64,000 nucleotides of DNA, taken from Brachionus manjavacas. Lineage: Eukaryota > Rotifera > Eurotatoria > Ploima > Brachionidae. The stretch spans positions 1,674,001-1,738,000 of the forward strand of contig JAHQIY010000001.1 in NCBI GenBank assembly GCA_019054805.1. Reading direction: 5' to 3'. The position numbers and the translations under genes are program-made. Of this stretch, positions 54,781 to 64,000 are shown piece after piece. Position 1 is the stretch's first letter; each line of letters begins with the position of its first letter. The notes under the pieces were generated by a model that searched no databases, had not been told where the DNA came from, and saw only the letters and a list, made by a program, of their open reading frames with translations.

Positions 54781-56017
54781 TAACTTCGAATTCAATGAGC
54801 CGTATGAAAGTTGACACAAACAATTAGGACAATGTTGTCAGATAATTTTTCTTTTCAAAACTAATAGATGTTATTTATTATTTTTTTCTAATAAAATTAT
54901 TCTATATGACCTGTCTTTTGATTGATTATGACCTCGAGTCAAATGGATCTATCTAAAAACCACTTATTTTTAGATTAAAAATATATTGATTTGGATATTT
55001 TTTTGGTTGTCCCCAAAATATTCATTACATTAATAGTACTGAACACAACTAATTTTACAATCACTTTCAAACATTCAAAAAATAAAAAATTATTTACTCG
55101 GAATCAAAGAATTGATTAAATTTTTTCAAATTATTTTTTTTGATGAAGCATCTTATTCTCATCTCATCTTATTTTTTGAGTCTATTAAAATATTATTATA
55201 ATTAGTATTTAGAATAAAATCTTCGAAACAAAATCAATTTATTCTATTCTCTTTAAGAATGAAATAGTTTTTAGAATTAAACATAAAAATATAAAGAATG
55301 AAACTACGTTCTTTTAGAAGAGAGAAAAAAGAGAATTTCGAAATTAAACTTTAAAAATATTTCTAAGCTCATCCAAAAGCCTTTGTAAATATATAAACCT
55401 TATTCGAAAAAGCTCGATTTAGATGATTTATGTAATGTATCAGTCAATACAATATATAGAACCCATTGTAGACTTTTTGCAATCAATTGAACTAAATTTC
55501 TGCTTAATAATTTTTAAATACTTTTAATAAAAAAAAAAAATAAAAAAAACTTTAGAATGGAAACCGGTAATTCTATTTTTTTAAAAAATCAAAAATAATG
55601 GAACTTTTGACGAACGTGAATTATAAATTTTTTTGATATGATGCACATTTACTTAATAAATAATGACAAAATGTGAATCCAATCAATGAAATTGTCGAAA
55701 AATACTGTTTTTTATGATTTAATATTTTCATATTAATAATAGAGGAAAAATTAAGCAACATCATTTAAAAAATGCAATTTGATAGTTGGACTATTAAAAA
55801 CTTTCAGGTAGCAAACTTCTTAGGAAATCAAGGGCAAAAATGATTATTTTAAAATTAATTAGTCAAATAAAAAAAAAAAGTTTATTATTTCTATTTCAAT
55901 TTTAATATTGTTCTAAAATAAAAAAAATTTACAAAAGAACTCTTAACTTTTATTCATTCTATAACAATTACTCTAATTCTTTGATAGGTTTTTATTTTTT
56001 AAAAAATTGTCTTTTCA
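54781..56017. other. intergenic DNA inside the duplication, copy 1
   Basis: No gene. The same sequence is at 58519-59756, between the truncated membrane-protein copy and the intact P450. Confidence 0.6.
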
Positions 56018-56354
56018 TTATCTTTTGCGTAGAGTAACATTCACATCATGCTTGGGTCGTCTGACAAACGCTTCAAAAAGTTCTAGTTCTTCATTCATGT
56101 CCTTAAGCGGAAGAACTTCAAAATTAATGAGCATTTTGGACAGAGCAATCTTAAGCTCAAGAAAAGCAAATTTCATGCCAATACAATTTCTGGGTCCGTT
56201 ACCAAACGACCAAAAAGCCAGAGGATTTCGTTTAACAGCATGTCTAAGCGGATAGAACTCTTTCGGATCTACTGGTCCCCACAAATCAACATCTTCATGC
56301 AGGCTTAATGCATCTACTGCAATCACCAAACCCTCGGGTATGTCAATTCCTCTA
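56018..56354 (-). pseudogene. P450 C-terminal fragment (copy 1)
   Basis: Matches only the last 112 codons of exon 8 of the P450 at 59757-61669, including the heme loop FWSFGNGPRNCIG and the stop codon. At 56354/56355 it is fused to sequence that in copy 2 lies just upstream of the RA-domain gene (63737). The open frame continues by chance into that sequence (to 56401). The oxygen-binding and substrate regions are missing, so it cannot make an enzyme. Confidence 0.9.
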
Positions 56355-56618
56355 GTTTTGCTAACTTTATTGATTTTACTGAAGTGATGGGGTTGAGGCA
56401 AAGTTTTATAGATAGAATTTTGTCAAGTTTTACGCAATTGATGCAATTATTAAATTAAATCTGAGGGTCTAAGACAGATTAAGCTCAATTTATACCTAGA
56501 GATAAATTAAATAAATTAGGTAATCTACTAGTGGACAAAAACGAGTAATTAATTTTATGAGATTAAGTTAATTGCGCTTGTTTTCATATTTGAAATTGTG
56601 CAAACTATCAAAGATAAG
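56355..56618 (+). repeat. segmental duplication, copy 1 part B
   Basis: 264 bp that match 63737-64000, the last bases of the window. It joins directly to part A with at most one base of microhomology. The match must go on beyond the right edge. Confidence 0.95.
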
Positions 56619-56802
56619 CTTATCTCTGCATCTTAATTAGAGCGTTGTTTAACGTAGATTTCAGACTTTCATAAGTGCTAGACTCTTCAGACAGCTTGTT
56701 CATTAATTAATTCCAAAATTTCAATTATTAGTCATCACCTTTTTGCCTTTAATTCACCGAATAAATTTTGCAAAAAATTTTAATTTTTTAAATTCAAAAA
56801 TT

Positions 56803-57552
56803 ATGCTGAAAAATTTAAATTTAATTAAAAATTTAAATCATATACGAAGAGTATTGTCGAATTTTCATCATCCCAACTATTTGGCCAAACTAATAGATAT
56901 CGATGCAAATATTGGCAAATTGAAGCAAGCATCTGTTCTTATTCCATTATCTTTTGATTCAAATTCACAGCTTTGTTTCACTCTGACTCGTCGCTCTCAA
57001 CATCTCAAACATTTCAAAGGAGAATGTTGCTTTATTGGTGGCAATGTTGACCAAGAAGATAAAAGCGCCTTGGATGCAGCCTTGCGTGAGGCTTACGAAG
57101 AAGTTGGAATGGACAAGCATTGCCTGGACATTCTGTGTCAGTTTAAACCTATTTTTACATCTCATGGATCGATGGTCACTCCAAACATAGCGTTTCTTGA
57201 TCATGAAAAATTTGCACCAAATTTAAACTACCAAGAAGTTGACTTGATATTTAAAGTTCCTACTTTTGTTTTTCTTGAAAGCAAAATGCATAGTGTATCC
57301 GTGTCCCAGTATAAAGGTGAAAAGTTTTTTATGCACTATTTCAAATGGGAGCATATGGGAGAAACATGTCTGATTACAGGCATTACCTCTACTCTGGCTA
57401 TTTTGATCAGTTCCATTCTGCATGCTAAGCTGCCCGACTTTAAATTTGCTCCCGATGTTAACTTAGATTTACACAATTTGAACACCTATTTGGATCATTT
57501 GAATTTAGTGAATGGAAAGCAGCTAATAAAAGATTTTGCGGATAGAAATTAA
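56803..57552 (+). CDS. Nudix hydrolase, CoA diphosphatase type (NUDT7/NUDT8-like)
   Basis: A 249-aa single-exon protein. It has the CoA-Nudix signature LTRRSQHLKHFKGECCFIGG (residues 61-80), leading into the Nudix box, with REAYEEVG at 95-102 for metal binding. NUDT7/8 split CoA and its derivatives into phosphopantetheine and 3',5'-ADP. The start MLKNLNLIKNLNHIRRVLSN is basic and amphipathic, which suggests mitochondria as for NUDT8. I see no C-terminal peroxisome signal. The frame is open upstream to 56743, but ATG 56803 is the first Met. Its upstream region (56355-56618) is the duplicated block that ends the window, so a second copy probably follows off the right edge. Confidence 0.85.
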   Translation: MLKNLNLIKNLNHIRRVLSNFHHPNYLAKLIDIDANIGKLKQASVLIPLSFDSNSQLCFTLTRRSQHLKHFKGECCFIGGNVDQEDKSALDAALREAYEEVGMDKHCLDILCQFKPIFTSHGSMVTPNIAFLDHEKFAPNLNYQEVDLIFKVPTFVFLESKMHSVSVSQYKGEKFFMHYFKWEHMGETCLITGITSTLAILISSILHAKLPDFKFAPDVNLDLHNLNTYLDHLNLVNGKQLIKDFADRN

Positions 57553-57964
57553 AAAATTCAATCGGAGTTGGTAGGGGAAAAAATAAATTTTATTTAAATA
57601 AAAATAAAAAATTTAAATTTAGATTTTTTAATTTTAATATTTGTTTTTTAATGTTGTAGAAACTTGCATTGATGACAAAATGTCGCCGATCACATTTTAC
57701 ATCAAGGCATTAAACTACTCAAATTCATGTAAATTAATTTTAGTGCTTTTTGAAAATAATAATTATTATCTTGCAGTTGTTCTGTTCAAAATTTAAAAGA
57801 AATAATTCTGTAAATCTATTAAATTAGATAGATTTATCTAATTATTAGTCTTTTTTTTTCGTATTTTGTCAACAATACATGCTTAACAAAATTTTATTTC
57901 CTTGATAATGTTTTATCACCCGATTTTAGCATTTCTTAAATAAATATTTAATTAGTAATAAATT
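57553..57964. other. spacer between the Nudix gene and duplication copy 2
   Basis: AT-rich; 3' UTR of the Nudix gene and short unique DNA up to the duplication breakpoint at 57965. No gene. Confidence 0.5.
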
Positions 57965-58518
57965 ACAACAACAACAACTATTTTCAGGATAAACATTTCC
58001 TAAGTCAACCGTCTGCTAAATTCAGAAACAGCTTCAAGCTAAAAGCGCTGGCAATCATTGGACTTGTTCTAGTAGTTGTAATTTCCATAGCCGTAATTTT
58101 GTCTGTTGTAATAACTAGAAGCGCCATGACAAGCTCAAGAAGTCTGCCAATGCAAGATGGCAATCAGAAGCGGTTGTTAAATTCTAGTCTATTCAATGAG
58201 GACAATTCTACGGACAGCGACAGCATTGTGGTCGGCGTTGACATATCGCTAAATGTCACTTCGGACAAAGCTTTGTTTTTCGAGAATTCGACTCAATCGA
58301 ATTCAAGTTTGGTGGTCGCGGCAGCTAGACTCCTCTTTTCTCAATTTAATTCTACTTCAACTAGTTCCAATATTGGCTCGAAAATAATTGACAAGTTCAA
58401 AGACTTGGACACCACTAATGCAACCATTTATGATCCTGAATTGCTAGACATGCTGTCCAATTATTCCAATTATTCCAATGCAACCACCATGAATGACACT
58501 AGAGTGACCTTAAATTGA
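57965..58518 (+). pseudogene. truncated second copy of the membrane-protein gene
   Basis: Carries the ORF of the gene at 53584 from the Asn run to the stop. It has no start codon upstream of the membrane helix; the first in-frame Met lies at 58126, just after the helix, so a product would lack its anchor. The first 213 codons and the promoter of the gene were left out at the breakpoint. Confidence 0.85.
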
Positions 58519-60093
58519 TAACTTCGAATTCAATGAGCCGTATGAAAGTTGACACAAACAATTAGGACAATGTTGTCAGATAATTTTTCTTTTCAAAACT
58601 AATAGATGTTATTTATTATTTTTTTTTTCTAATAAAATTATTCTATATGACCTGTCTTTTGATTGATTATGACCTCGAGTCAAATGGATCTATCTAAAAA
58701 CCACTTATTTTTAGATTAAAAATATATTGATTTGGATATTTTTTTGGTTGTCCCCAAAATATTCATTACATTAATAGTACTGAACACAACTAATTTTACA
58801 ATCACTTTCAAACATTCAAAAAATAAAAAATTATTTACTCGGAATCAAAGAATTGATTAAATTTTTTCAAATTATTTTTTTTGATGAAGCATCTTATTCT
58901 CATCTCATCTTATTTTTGAGTCTATTAAAATATTATTATAATTAGTATTTAGAATAAAATCTTCGAAACAAAATCAATTTATTCTATTCTCTTTAAGAAT
59001 GAAATAGTTTTTAGAATTAAACATAAAAATATAAAGAATGAAACTACGTTCTTTTAGAAGAGAGAAAAAGAGAATTTCGAAATTAAACTTTAAAAATATT
59101 TCTAAGCTCATCCAAAAGCCTTTGTAAATATATAAACCTTATTCGAAAAAGCTCGATTTAGATGATTTATGTAATGTATCAGTCAATACAATATATAGAA
59201 CCCATTGTAGACTTTTTGCAATCAATTGAACTAAATTTCTGCTTAATAATTTTTAAATACTTTTAATAAAAAAAAAAAATAAAAAAAACTTTAGAATGGA
59301 AACCGGTAATTCTATTTTTTTAAAAAATCAAAAATAATGGAACTTTTGACGAACGTGAATTATAAATTTTTTTGATATGATGCACATTTACTTAATAAAT
59401 AATGACAAAATGTGAATCCAATCAATGAAATTGTCGAAAAATACTGTTTTTTATGATTTAATATTTTCATATTAATAATAGAGGAAAAATTAAGCAACAT
59501 CATTTAAAAAATGCAATTTGATAGTTGGACTATTAAAAACTTTCAGGTAGCAAACTTCTTAGGAAATCAAGGGCAAAAATGATTATTTTAAAATTAATTA
59601 GTCAAATAAAAAAAAAAAGTTTATTATTTCTATTTCAATTTTAATATTGTTCTAAAATAAAAAAAATTTACAAAAGAACTCTTAACTTTTATTCATTCTA
59701 TAACAATTACTCTAATTCTTTGATAGGTTTTTATTTTTTAAAAAATTGTCTTTTCATTATCTTTTGCGTAGAGTAACATTCACATCATGCTTGGGTCGTC
59801 TGACAAACGCTTCAAAAAGTTCTAGTTCTTCATTCATGTCCTTAAGCGGAAGAACTTCAAAATTAATGAGCATTTTGGACAGAGCAATCTTAAGCTCAAG
59901 AAAAGCAAATTTCATGCCAATACAATTTCTGGGTCCGTTACCAAACGACCAAAAAGCCAGAGGATTTCGTTTAACAGCATGTCTAAGCGGATAGAACTCT
60001 TTCGGATCTACTGGTCCCCACAAATCAACATCTTCATGCAGGCTTAATGCATCTACTGCAATCACCAAACCCTCGGGTATGTCAATTCCTCTA
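57965..60093 (+). repeat. segmental duplication, copy 2 part A
   Basis: Direct repeat of 54227-56354 at an offset of about 3.74 kb. Confidence 0.95.
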
Positions 60094-61669
60094 ACATTAG
60101 TCGATTTGGTACATTTTCGACTTATTATTCTTTTGAAAAATAAAGTTTAATTTATTTTTTTATTTTTTTTATTTTTACGATGTTCCAGTCGGATAGTATC
60201 TTAAGACTTCTTTTACAAACAAGTCCAAATACTCGACTTCTTGTATACTGTCTGAGTTAATTTCTTCTTCTGAGTCAAAATGGTGCCTAATTGCCTCGTA
60301 CACTTTAGCTTGTTCGCCTTGATATTTGGCCAAACAGTAGCATGCATAAGTCAACGCAATGCTAGTTGTTTCGTATCCAGCTATCATAAACAAGGCCAGA
60401 TTTAATTTAACTTCCTTGAAAGAAATTCTTCAACAAAAAAAAAAAAATAATTTTTTAAATACTATTGTTGTCAATGTTTGGCAGTCAATCAAAAGCTGTA
60501 GATAATCTTTTTTTACAATGTTTCCTTTTCTTCGAATTTCTACAATTTCAAATACGTGATTCATGAACCAAAGAATGGGATTTATGCGTGTGAAGTCAAT
60601 AAAATGGGATAAAAATTTTTCCAAAAAAAGAATAACTTCCATAAATGGATCCAAAAACTCATGAAAATAGTCTTAGATCAAATAAATGAATTTTAAACAT
60701 CTTTTTTTAATGAAATCAATTACTTCCGATGAAAGAAAGAATATTAGGCTTTGACAAAAATTCAAATAAAGCTTCACATTTTTTAAAATAAATATTTTCC
60801 GGGTTGTTCTGAAAATCGATGTCCACACCAAATGCACAATTCCAAATACTATCCATAGTAAAACGTTTAAAAAATCTAAATTTAAAAAAATTGGTTTATT
60901 TTTTTTCATTTCTCCCTAAGAAAAGTACTGTGTAATGTTGACTTCTTTTTCATTTTCATTTTCCAGTACTTGTTTGAGTCTATCGGCACACAAAATTAGC
61001 AATGGACCCAATTCTCTCAATTTTGCTGATGAAAAAGTCGGATTCATTATGCCGCGCATTTTCTTCCATCGATTTCTGCTGGCCGTAAACAATGCGTGAT
61101 CTGGTGCATCTTCATCTCTAGACACAAAAATTTTCTTTAAATTAAAAAAATTATATAAAGCATCTTTTTTTTATTTTAATTTATTTACTCTTCTAGCAGA
61201 AAAATTGGTCGATTGTTTAATGAACACTTCTTGTAAAAATTCCAAATCACTAGAAACAATCACCGGAAAATGACCCTCGTAATAACCAAATGTTTTTCCG
61301 TACAATTTAGTCCATTCTTTTAATACATCCGAATAATTCTAATTTAAAAAAATAGATAAGAAATAAAAAATAAATTTTTTTTTTATTTTAGTTACGTTGT
61401 TCTGGGTTAGTTCTAATTGATTTCCGTAGAAAAAACGATATTTTGGCGTCTTGAGACCAAGTTTTTTGAAAAATTGATATGAAAGCAAAATTTTGCTTAA
61501 TTTAAAATACGATTAGAAAAAAGTTATTTTTTAATATAATAAAATACCTTATGTAAAAAATGGAAAAGCCTGTAAAAGTCACAACAGTAACTTTTAACCA
61601 AAAGAATGGAGTTGACCTCAAAATATTTAGGTGGAAAAATATTTCGTTAATATTTTTTAAAAAATCCAT
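59757..61669 (-). CDS. cytochrome P450, CYP3-clan type
   Basis: Eight exons: 61669-61548, 61495-61396, 61338-61189, 61134-60929, 60875-60724, 60671-60463, 60414-60179 and 60129-59757. All are phase-consistent, giving 515 aa, a normal P450 length. N-terminal membrane anchor (about 18-40), C-helix RNRWKKMRGIMNPTFSS, I-helix AGYETTS, K-helix ExxR in KEVLRYYP, and heme loop FWSFGNGPRNCIG with Cys461 as heme ligand. These motifs fit the microsomal CYP3/CYP6-like clan, which oxidises xenobiotics and lipids at the ER; the substrate is unknown. The exon 7 acceptor has a nearby alternative AG; phase favours 60414. The last exon is repeated at 56018-56354. Confidence 0.9.
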
Positions 61670-63137
61670 GTAAATTTTTTTTAATTAAAAAAAATATTTT
61701 GTACAAGCTTTTTAATCAATTTAAGAACAAAATTAGGGTTTCAGATTTTTTTATTTGATTCATTTTAAGTGCTGGCACAAGTGAGTAAAAGGATTCAGAC
61801 TTCTTTATGAAATTTTTCTTTTAATTATAAATGTAAAGATCTAGCAGGTAGCCTAATAATGTATATATCAAATTATTATATGAGAAAAGATTCCAGGATA
61901 ATGTTTATTTTTTTACTAGCTTTTGAATGGTTGCCAGACAAGTCTTTCACTAATAGTCTTTGATAAAACTTCATAATTATTACTTGATATAAAGTTTACA
62001 TTTTGTTTTCCAAAAAAATATTTTAAAGCACTTGATCAAATTTAGCCTATTTATTATTTGCTCACGTAATAAGTGACTTTTGATTTACGACAATTTTCAA
62101 TGAATTTTGAAATTTTGTTTCAAGTGTTAAGAACACTGTGTTACTTAATGTTATATTGAAAATTAATTTTCAAATTAAAAAGTTTTTTATTTTAGCTGAT
62201 TAGAAAATAAAATATCTAATAACTTTTATATTTTAGCCAATTTTTTTGTAAAATATTTTAAAAAAAATTTAATAATCTAAAATATAATTTTGAATAATAA
62301 TATTAGCTTTAGTAGAGTTTCATTTTGTACCAAAAAACAATTTATCTAAAAAACCTATTTTTCAAGAAATCATTTAAAATTCTATATGAATCTAATTTAT
62401 TTTCTCTATCGATTAAAGAATAAACCTATTGACAGTGAAGAGTCAACTAGTTAAAATCAAATAGTTTAAAATCATTAACAAATTACCCTTGGTGCAATTA
62501 TATTCTGAGAGAAAATTCGTTTTATCTAAAGACTTTAAGAAACAAATTTGAAAAACATCAAGTTCGGAATTGTTTAAAAAATGAACTAAAGTATTACTTT
62601 AATACTTTAATTATTAAATCAAACGATTATATATTTTGCAAAAAGTTTTTGATCTAATGTAAATTTCAGATTTTAGCTTTTAATAAAAAAAAGTAATTTT
62701 ATATCAGTTTTTCTAAATCTTTAAACTTTATAACATATTTTTTAAACCTTTATTTGGGAAGAAAAAAATAAATTTTATTATTCGAAACATAATTTAACTT
62801 TGTTTCGCTGTAATATATTTTAATTAATAATGAAATATATAATTATAGTCATAATTTGAATGCTTTTAAATATTTCTTTAAAATATTCAAACTTTTTTTT
62901 ATAAAAATCAATTAAAGATAAATTGGAAAACAAAATTTTTTTTATAAATTTCAAATATTTCAGTTAAAAAGGGGATTTCTTTAATGCTAATAATAATGGT
63001 AGGAATTTGTTTTTGAGAATAAAAGTTAATATCTGATTGTAGTTTTATTAAAAACAAAAAAAAATTGAAAAACGTGAAAATAATAATTTAAATACAAGGC
63101 TAAATTACAAATTTACAATTCAAATGTTTTTTTTAAT
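61670..63137. other. intergenic DNA between the P450 and the RA-domain gene
   Basis: AT-rich with no supported gene or repeat. It holds the P450 promoter side and the 3' end of the RA-domain gene. This stretch is absent from duplication copy 1. Confidence 0.5.
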
Positions 63138-63728
63138 TTAAATTGTTGAATCAAAGTTGACTTCATTTAAAATAAACATTAAAGCACTTGAATTAGCTGT
63201 TGTTGAATGCACATTCCTAGATTCCTTGAAATCGTTGAACAATTTGCGAAAGTTGTTTTTAATCTTAAGCTTGTTAAGTTTATTAATTTTAAACTTTTTG
63301 AATTTCGATACAGATGAATCTTTAACGTCTTCGTAAATGTGCTCGTCTTGAATACTTTGCATTGAAGACATTTGTCGTGACACTTCAAATAGTTTTGATC
63401 TGAGCACTTTGCTTTTTGCAATTGTCTCATTCAGGCGGGAATTGAAAACATTTTTTCGAACTCTGAAACAGCAATTTTTGTCCGGCCATTGTTGGGTGTA
63501 CTCGATGATCAAGGCTTTTTTAGACACGTGTCGTTCAATTCCATAGACATTTTCGTAAAGTTCGTAAGAGTTGAAATTGTGAATTTTGCATTGTTCCAAA
63601 GATCTTGCAATCAGTTCAAGTCCAGTGGTGAGATTGTGAACGTGCACATGTACTTTGTGACTACCAACTCTGACTGGCACTTTGCTCTGCTTGGTAATAT
63701 CAACAATTTTTTGTTTAATAGAGTTCAT
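63138..63728 (-). CDS. small protein with a Ras-association-like (ubiquitin-fold) domain
   Basis: A 196-aa single-exon protein. Residues about 17-95 (VPVRVGSHKVHVHVHNLTTG ... YELYENVYGIERHVSK ... NCCFRVRK) follow the strand-helix-strand pattern of RA domains, as in the N-terminal RASSF group, including the conserved turn before the helix and the ExxxGIER-type strand. The remainder is Lys/Asn-rich and basic with possible coiled-coil character. It could bind Ras-like GTPases; this is inference. It is present only in duplication copy 2; the deletion in copy 1 removed it, starting 9 bases upstream of its ATG. Confidence 0.55.
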   Translation of the reverse strand: MNSIKQKIVDITKQSKVPVRVGSHKVHVHVHNLTTGLELIARSLEQCKIHNFNSYELYENVYGIERHVSKKALIIEYTQQWPDKNCCFRVRKNVFNSRLNETIAKSKVLRSKLFEVSRQMSSMQSIQDEHIYEDVKDSSVSKFKKFKINKLNKLKIKNNFRKLFNDFKESRNVHSTTANSSALMFILNEVNFDSTI

Positions 63729-63736
63729 TTCGCGAA

Positions 63737-64000
63737 GTTTTGCTAACTTTATTGATTTTACTGAAGTGATGGGGTTGAGGCAAAGTTTTATAGATAGAAT
63801 TTTGTCAAGTTTTACGCAATTGATGCAATTATTAAATTAAATCTGAGGGTCTAAGACAGATTAAGCTCAATTTATACCTAGAGATAAATTAAATAAATTA
63901 GGTAATCTACTAGTGGACAAAAACGAGTAATTAATTTTATGAGATTAAGTTAATTGCGCTTGTTTTCATATTTGAAATTGTGCAAACTATCAAAGATAAG
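63737..64000 (+). repeat. segmental duplication, copy 2 part B (continues past the edge)
   Basis: Direct repeat of 56355-56618. In copy 1 this block is followed by the Nudix gene, so a Nudix copy is expected right of the window. Confidence 0.9.

Larger units (their letters stand above)
54227..56354 (+). repeat. segmental duplication, copy 1 part A
   Basis: About 2.13 kb that match 57965-60093 nearly base for base, differing only in a few homopolymer lengths that I could see. It spans the 3' 60% of the membrane-protein ORF, the intergenic DNA and the last-exon part of the P450. The left breakpoint lies in the AAC repeat that encodes the Asn run. Confidence 0.95.

Noticed and set aside
57965-58518. 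A second functional membrane-protein gene
   Set aside because: It lacks the first 213 codons, and its first Met lies after the membrane helix; the left breakpoint is inside the ORF.
1-64000. CRISPR arrays, operons, bacterial promoters or Shine-Dalgarno sites
   Set aside because: The window is eukaryotic with spliceosomal introns and eukaryotic retroelements; no regularly spaced direct repeats were seen.

Overview
The window is eukaryotic nuclear DNA from an invertebrate animal with a small-intron, very AT-rich genome. Genes are split by short GT-AG introns whose acceptors are often AAAG or TAAG with no strong pyrimidine tract. Intergenic DNA is mostly A/T runs. The gene content is metazoan: alpha-arrestins, a peritrophin-type chitin-binding protein, an ULK/Atg1 kinase, an NHE-type sodium/proton exchanger, a Ly6 protein, a Slo1 (BK) potassium channel, a DUF229 protein, a CYP3-clan P450 and a Nudix CoA hydrolase. 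A monogonont rotifer or a small-genome arthropod would fit; the sequence alone does not decide this, and the rotifer guess is inference.

Layout. 1-1.1 kb: the end of an unknown gene, then a hAT-like element with an 8-bp target duplication. 1.7-7.6 kb: alpha-arrestin, chitin-binding protein, UPRT homologue (-) and an Atg1/ULK kinase with a tRNA-Arg in its sixth intron. 7.6-10.8 kb: a broken small gene and a 5'-truncated non-LTR retrotransposon. 11.8-19.1 kb: a young full-length Ty3/Gypsy element with gag-pro, pol and an unusual third ORF (RRM-like, not env), preceded by a stray copy of part of gag. 19.4-20.4 kb: a piggyBac-like non-autonomous element. 22.3-24.3 kb: a second arrestin/UPRT pair. 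25.3-28.2 kb: NHE exchanger, with a 68-bp hAT micro-element in intron 2. 28.3-40.7 kb: gene-poor DNA holding a dead RT split by a Tc1/mariner-like element, one Ly6 gene, and two ~0.6 kb repeat arms in inverted orientation 5 kb apart. 40.7-49.7 kb (-): the Slo1 gene in 17 core exons plus a second set of pore exons, with an intronless DUF229 gene inside one intron. 50.6 kb: a small secreted Cys-rich protein. 53.6-64 kb: a near-identical tandem segmental duplication carrying a membrane protein, P450, RA-domain protein and Nudix gene. Copy 1 has an internal deletion that leaves only a P450 tail; copy 2 starts inside the membrane-protein gene and runs off the window.

The most interesting signals are: (1) two complete, phase-compatible pore cassettes in Slo1, which look like mutually exclusive exons swapping the turret, selectivity filter and S6; (2) the Gypsy third ORF, an RRM-like protein preceded by an internal A30 tract and sharing a motif with the Pol tail; (3) at least 18 GACGTC hexamers spread over the 7.3-kb Gypsy element in all reading frames; (4) nearly identical UPRT copies next to strongly diverged arrestin paralogues, suggesting gene conversion or a very recent copy.

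All exon boundaries were read by eye from splice signals, reading phase and family similarity. They could be off by a few bases where two AGs are close together.
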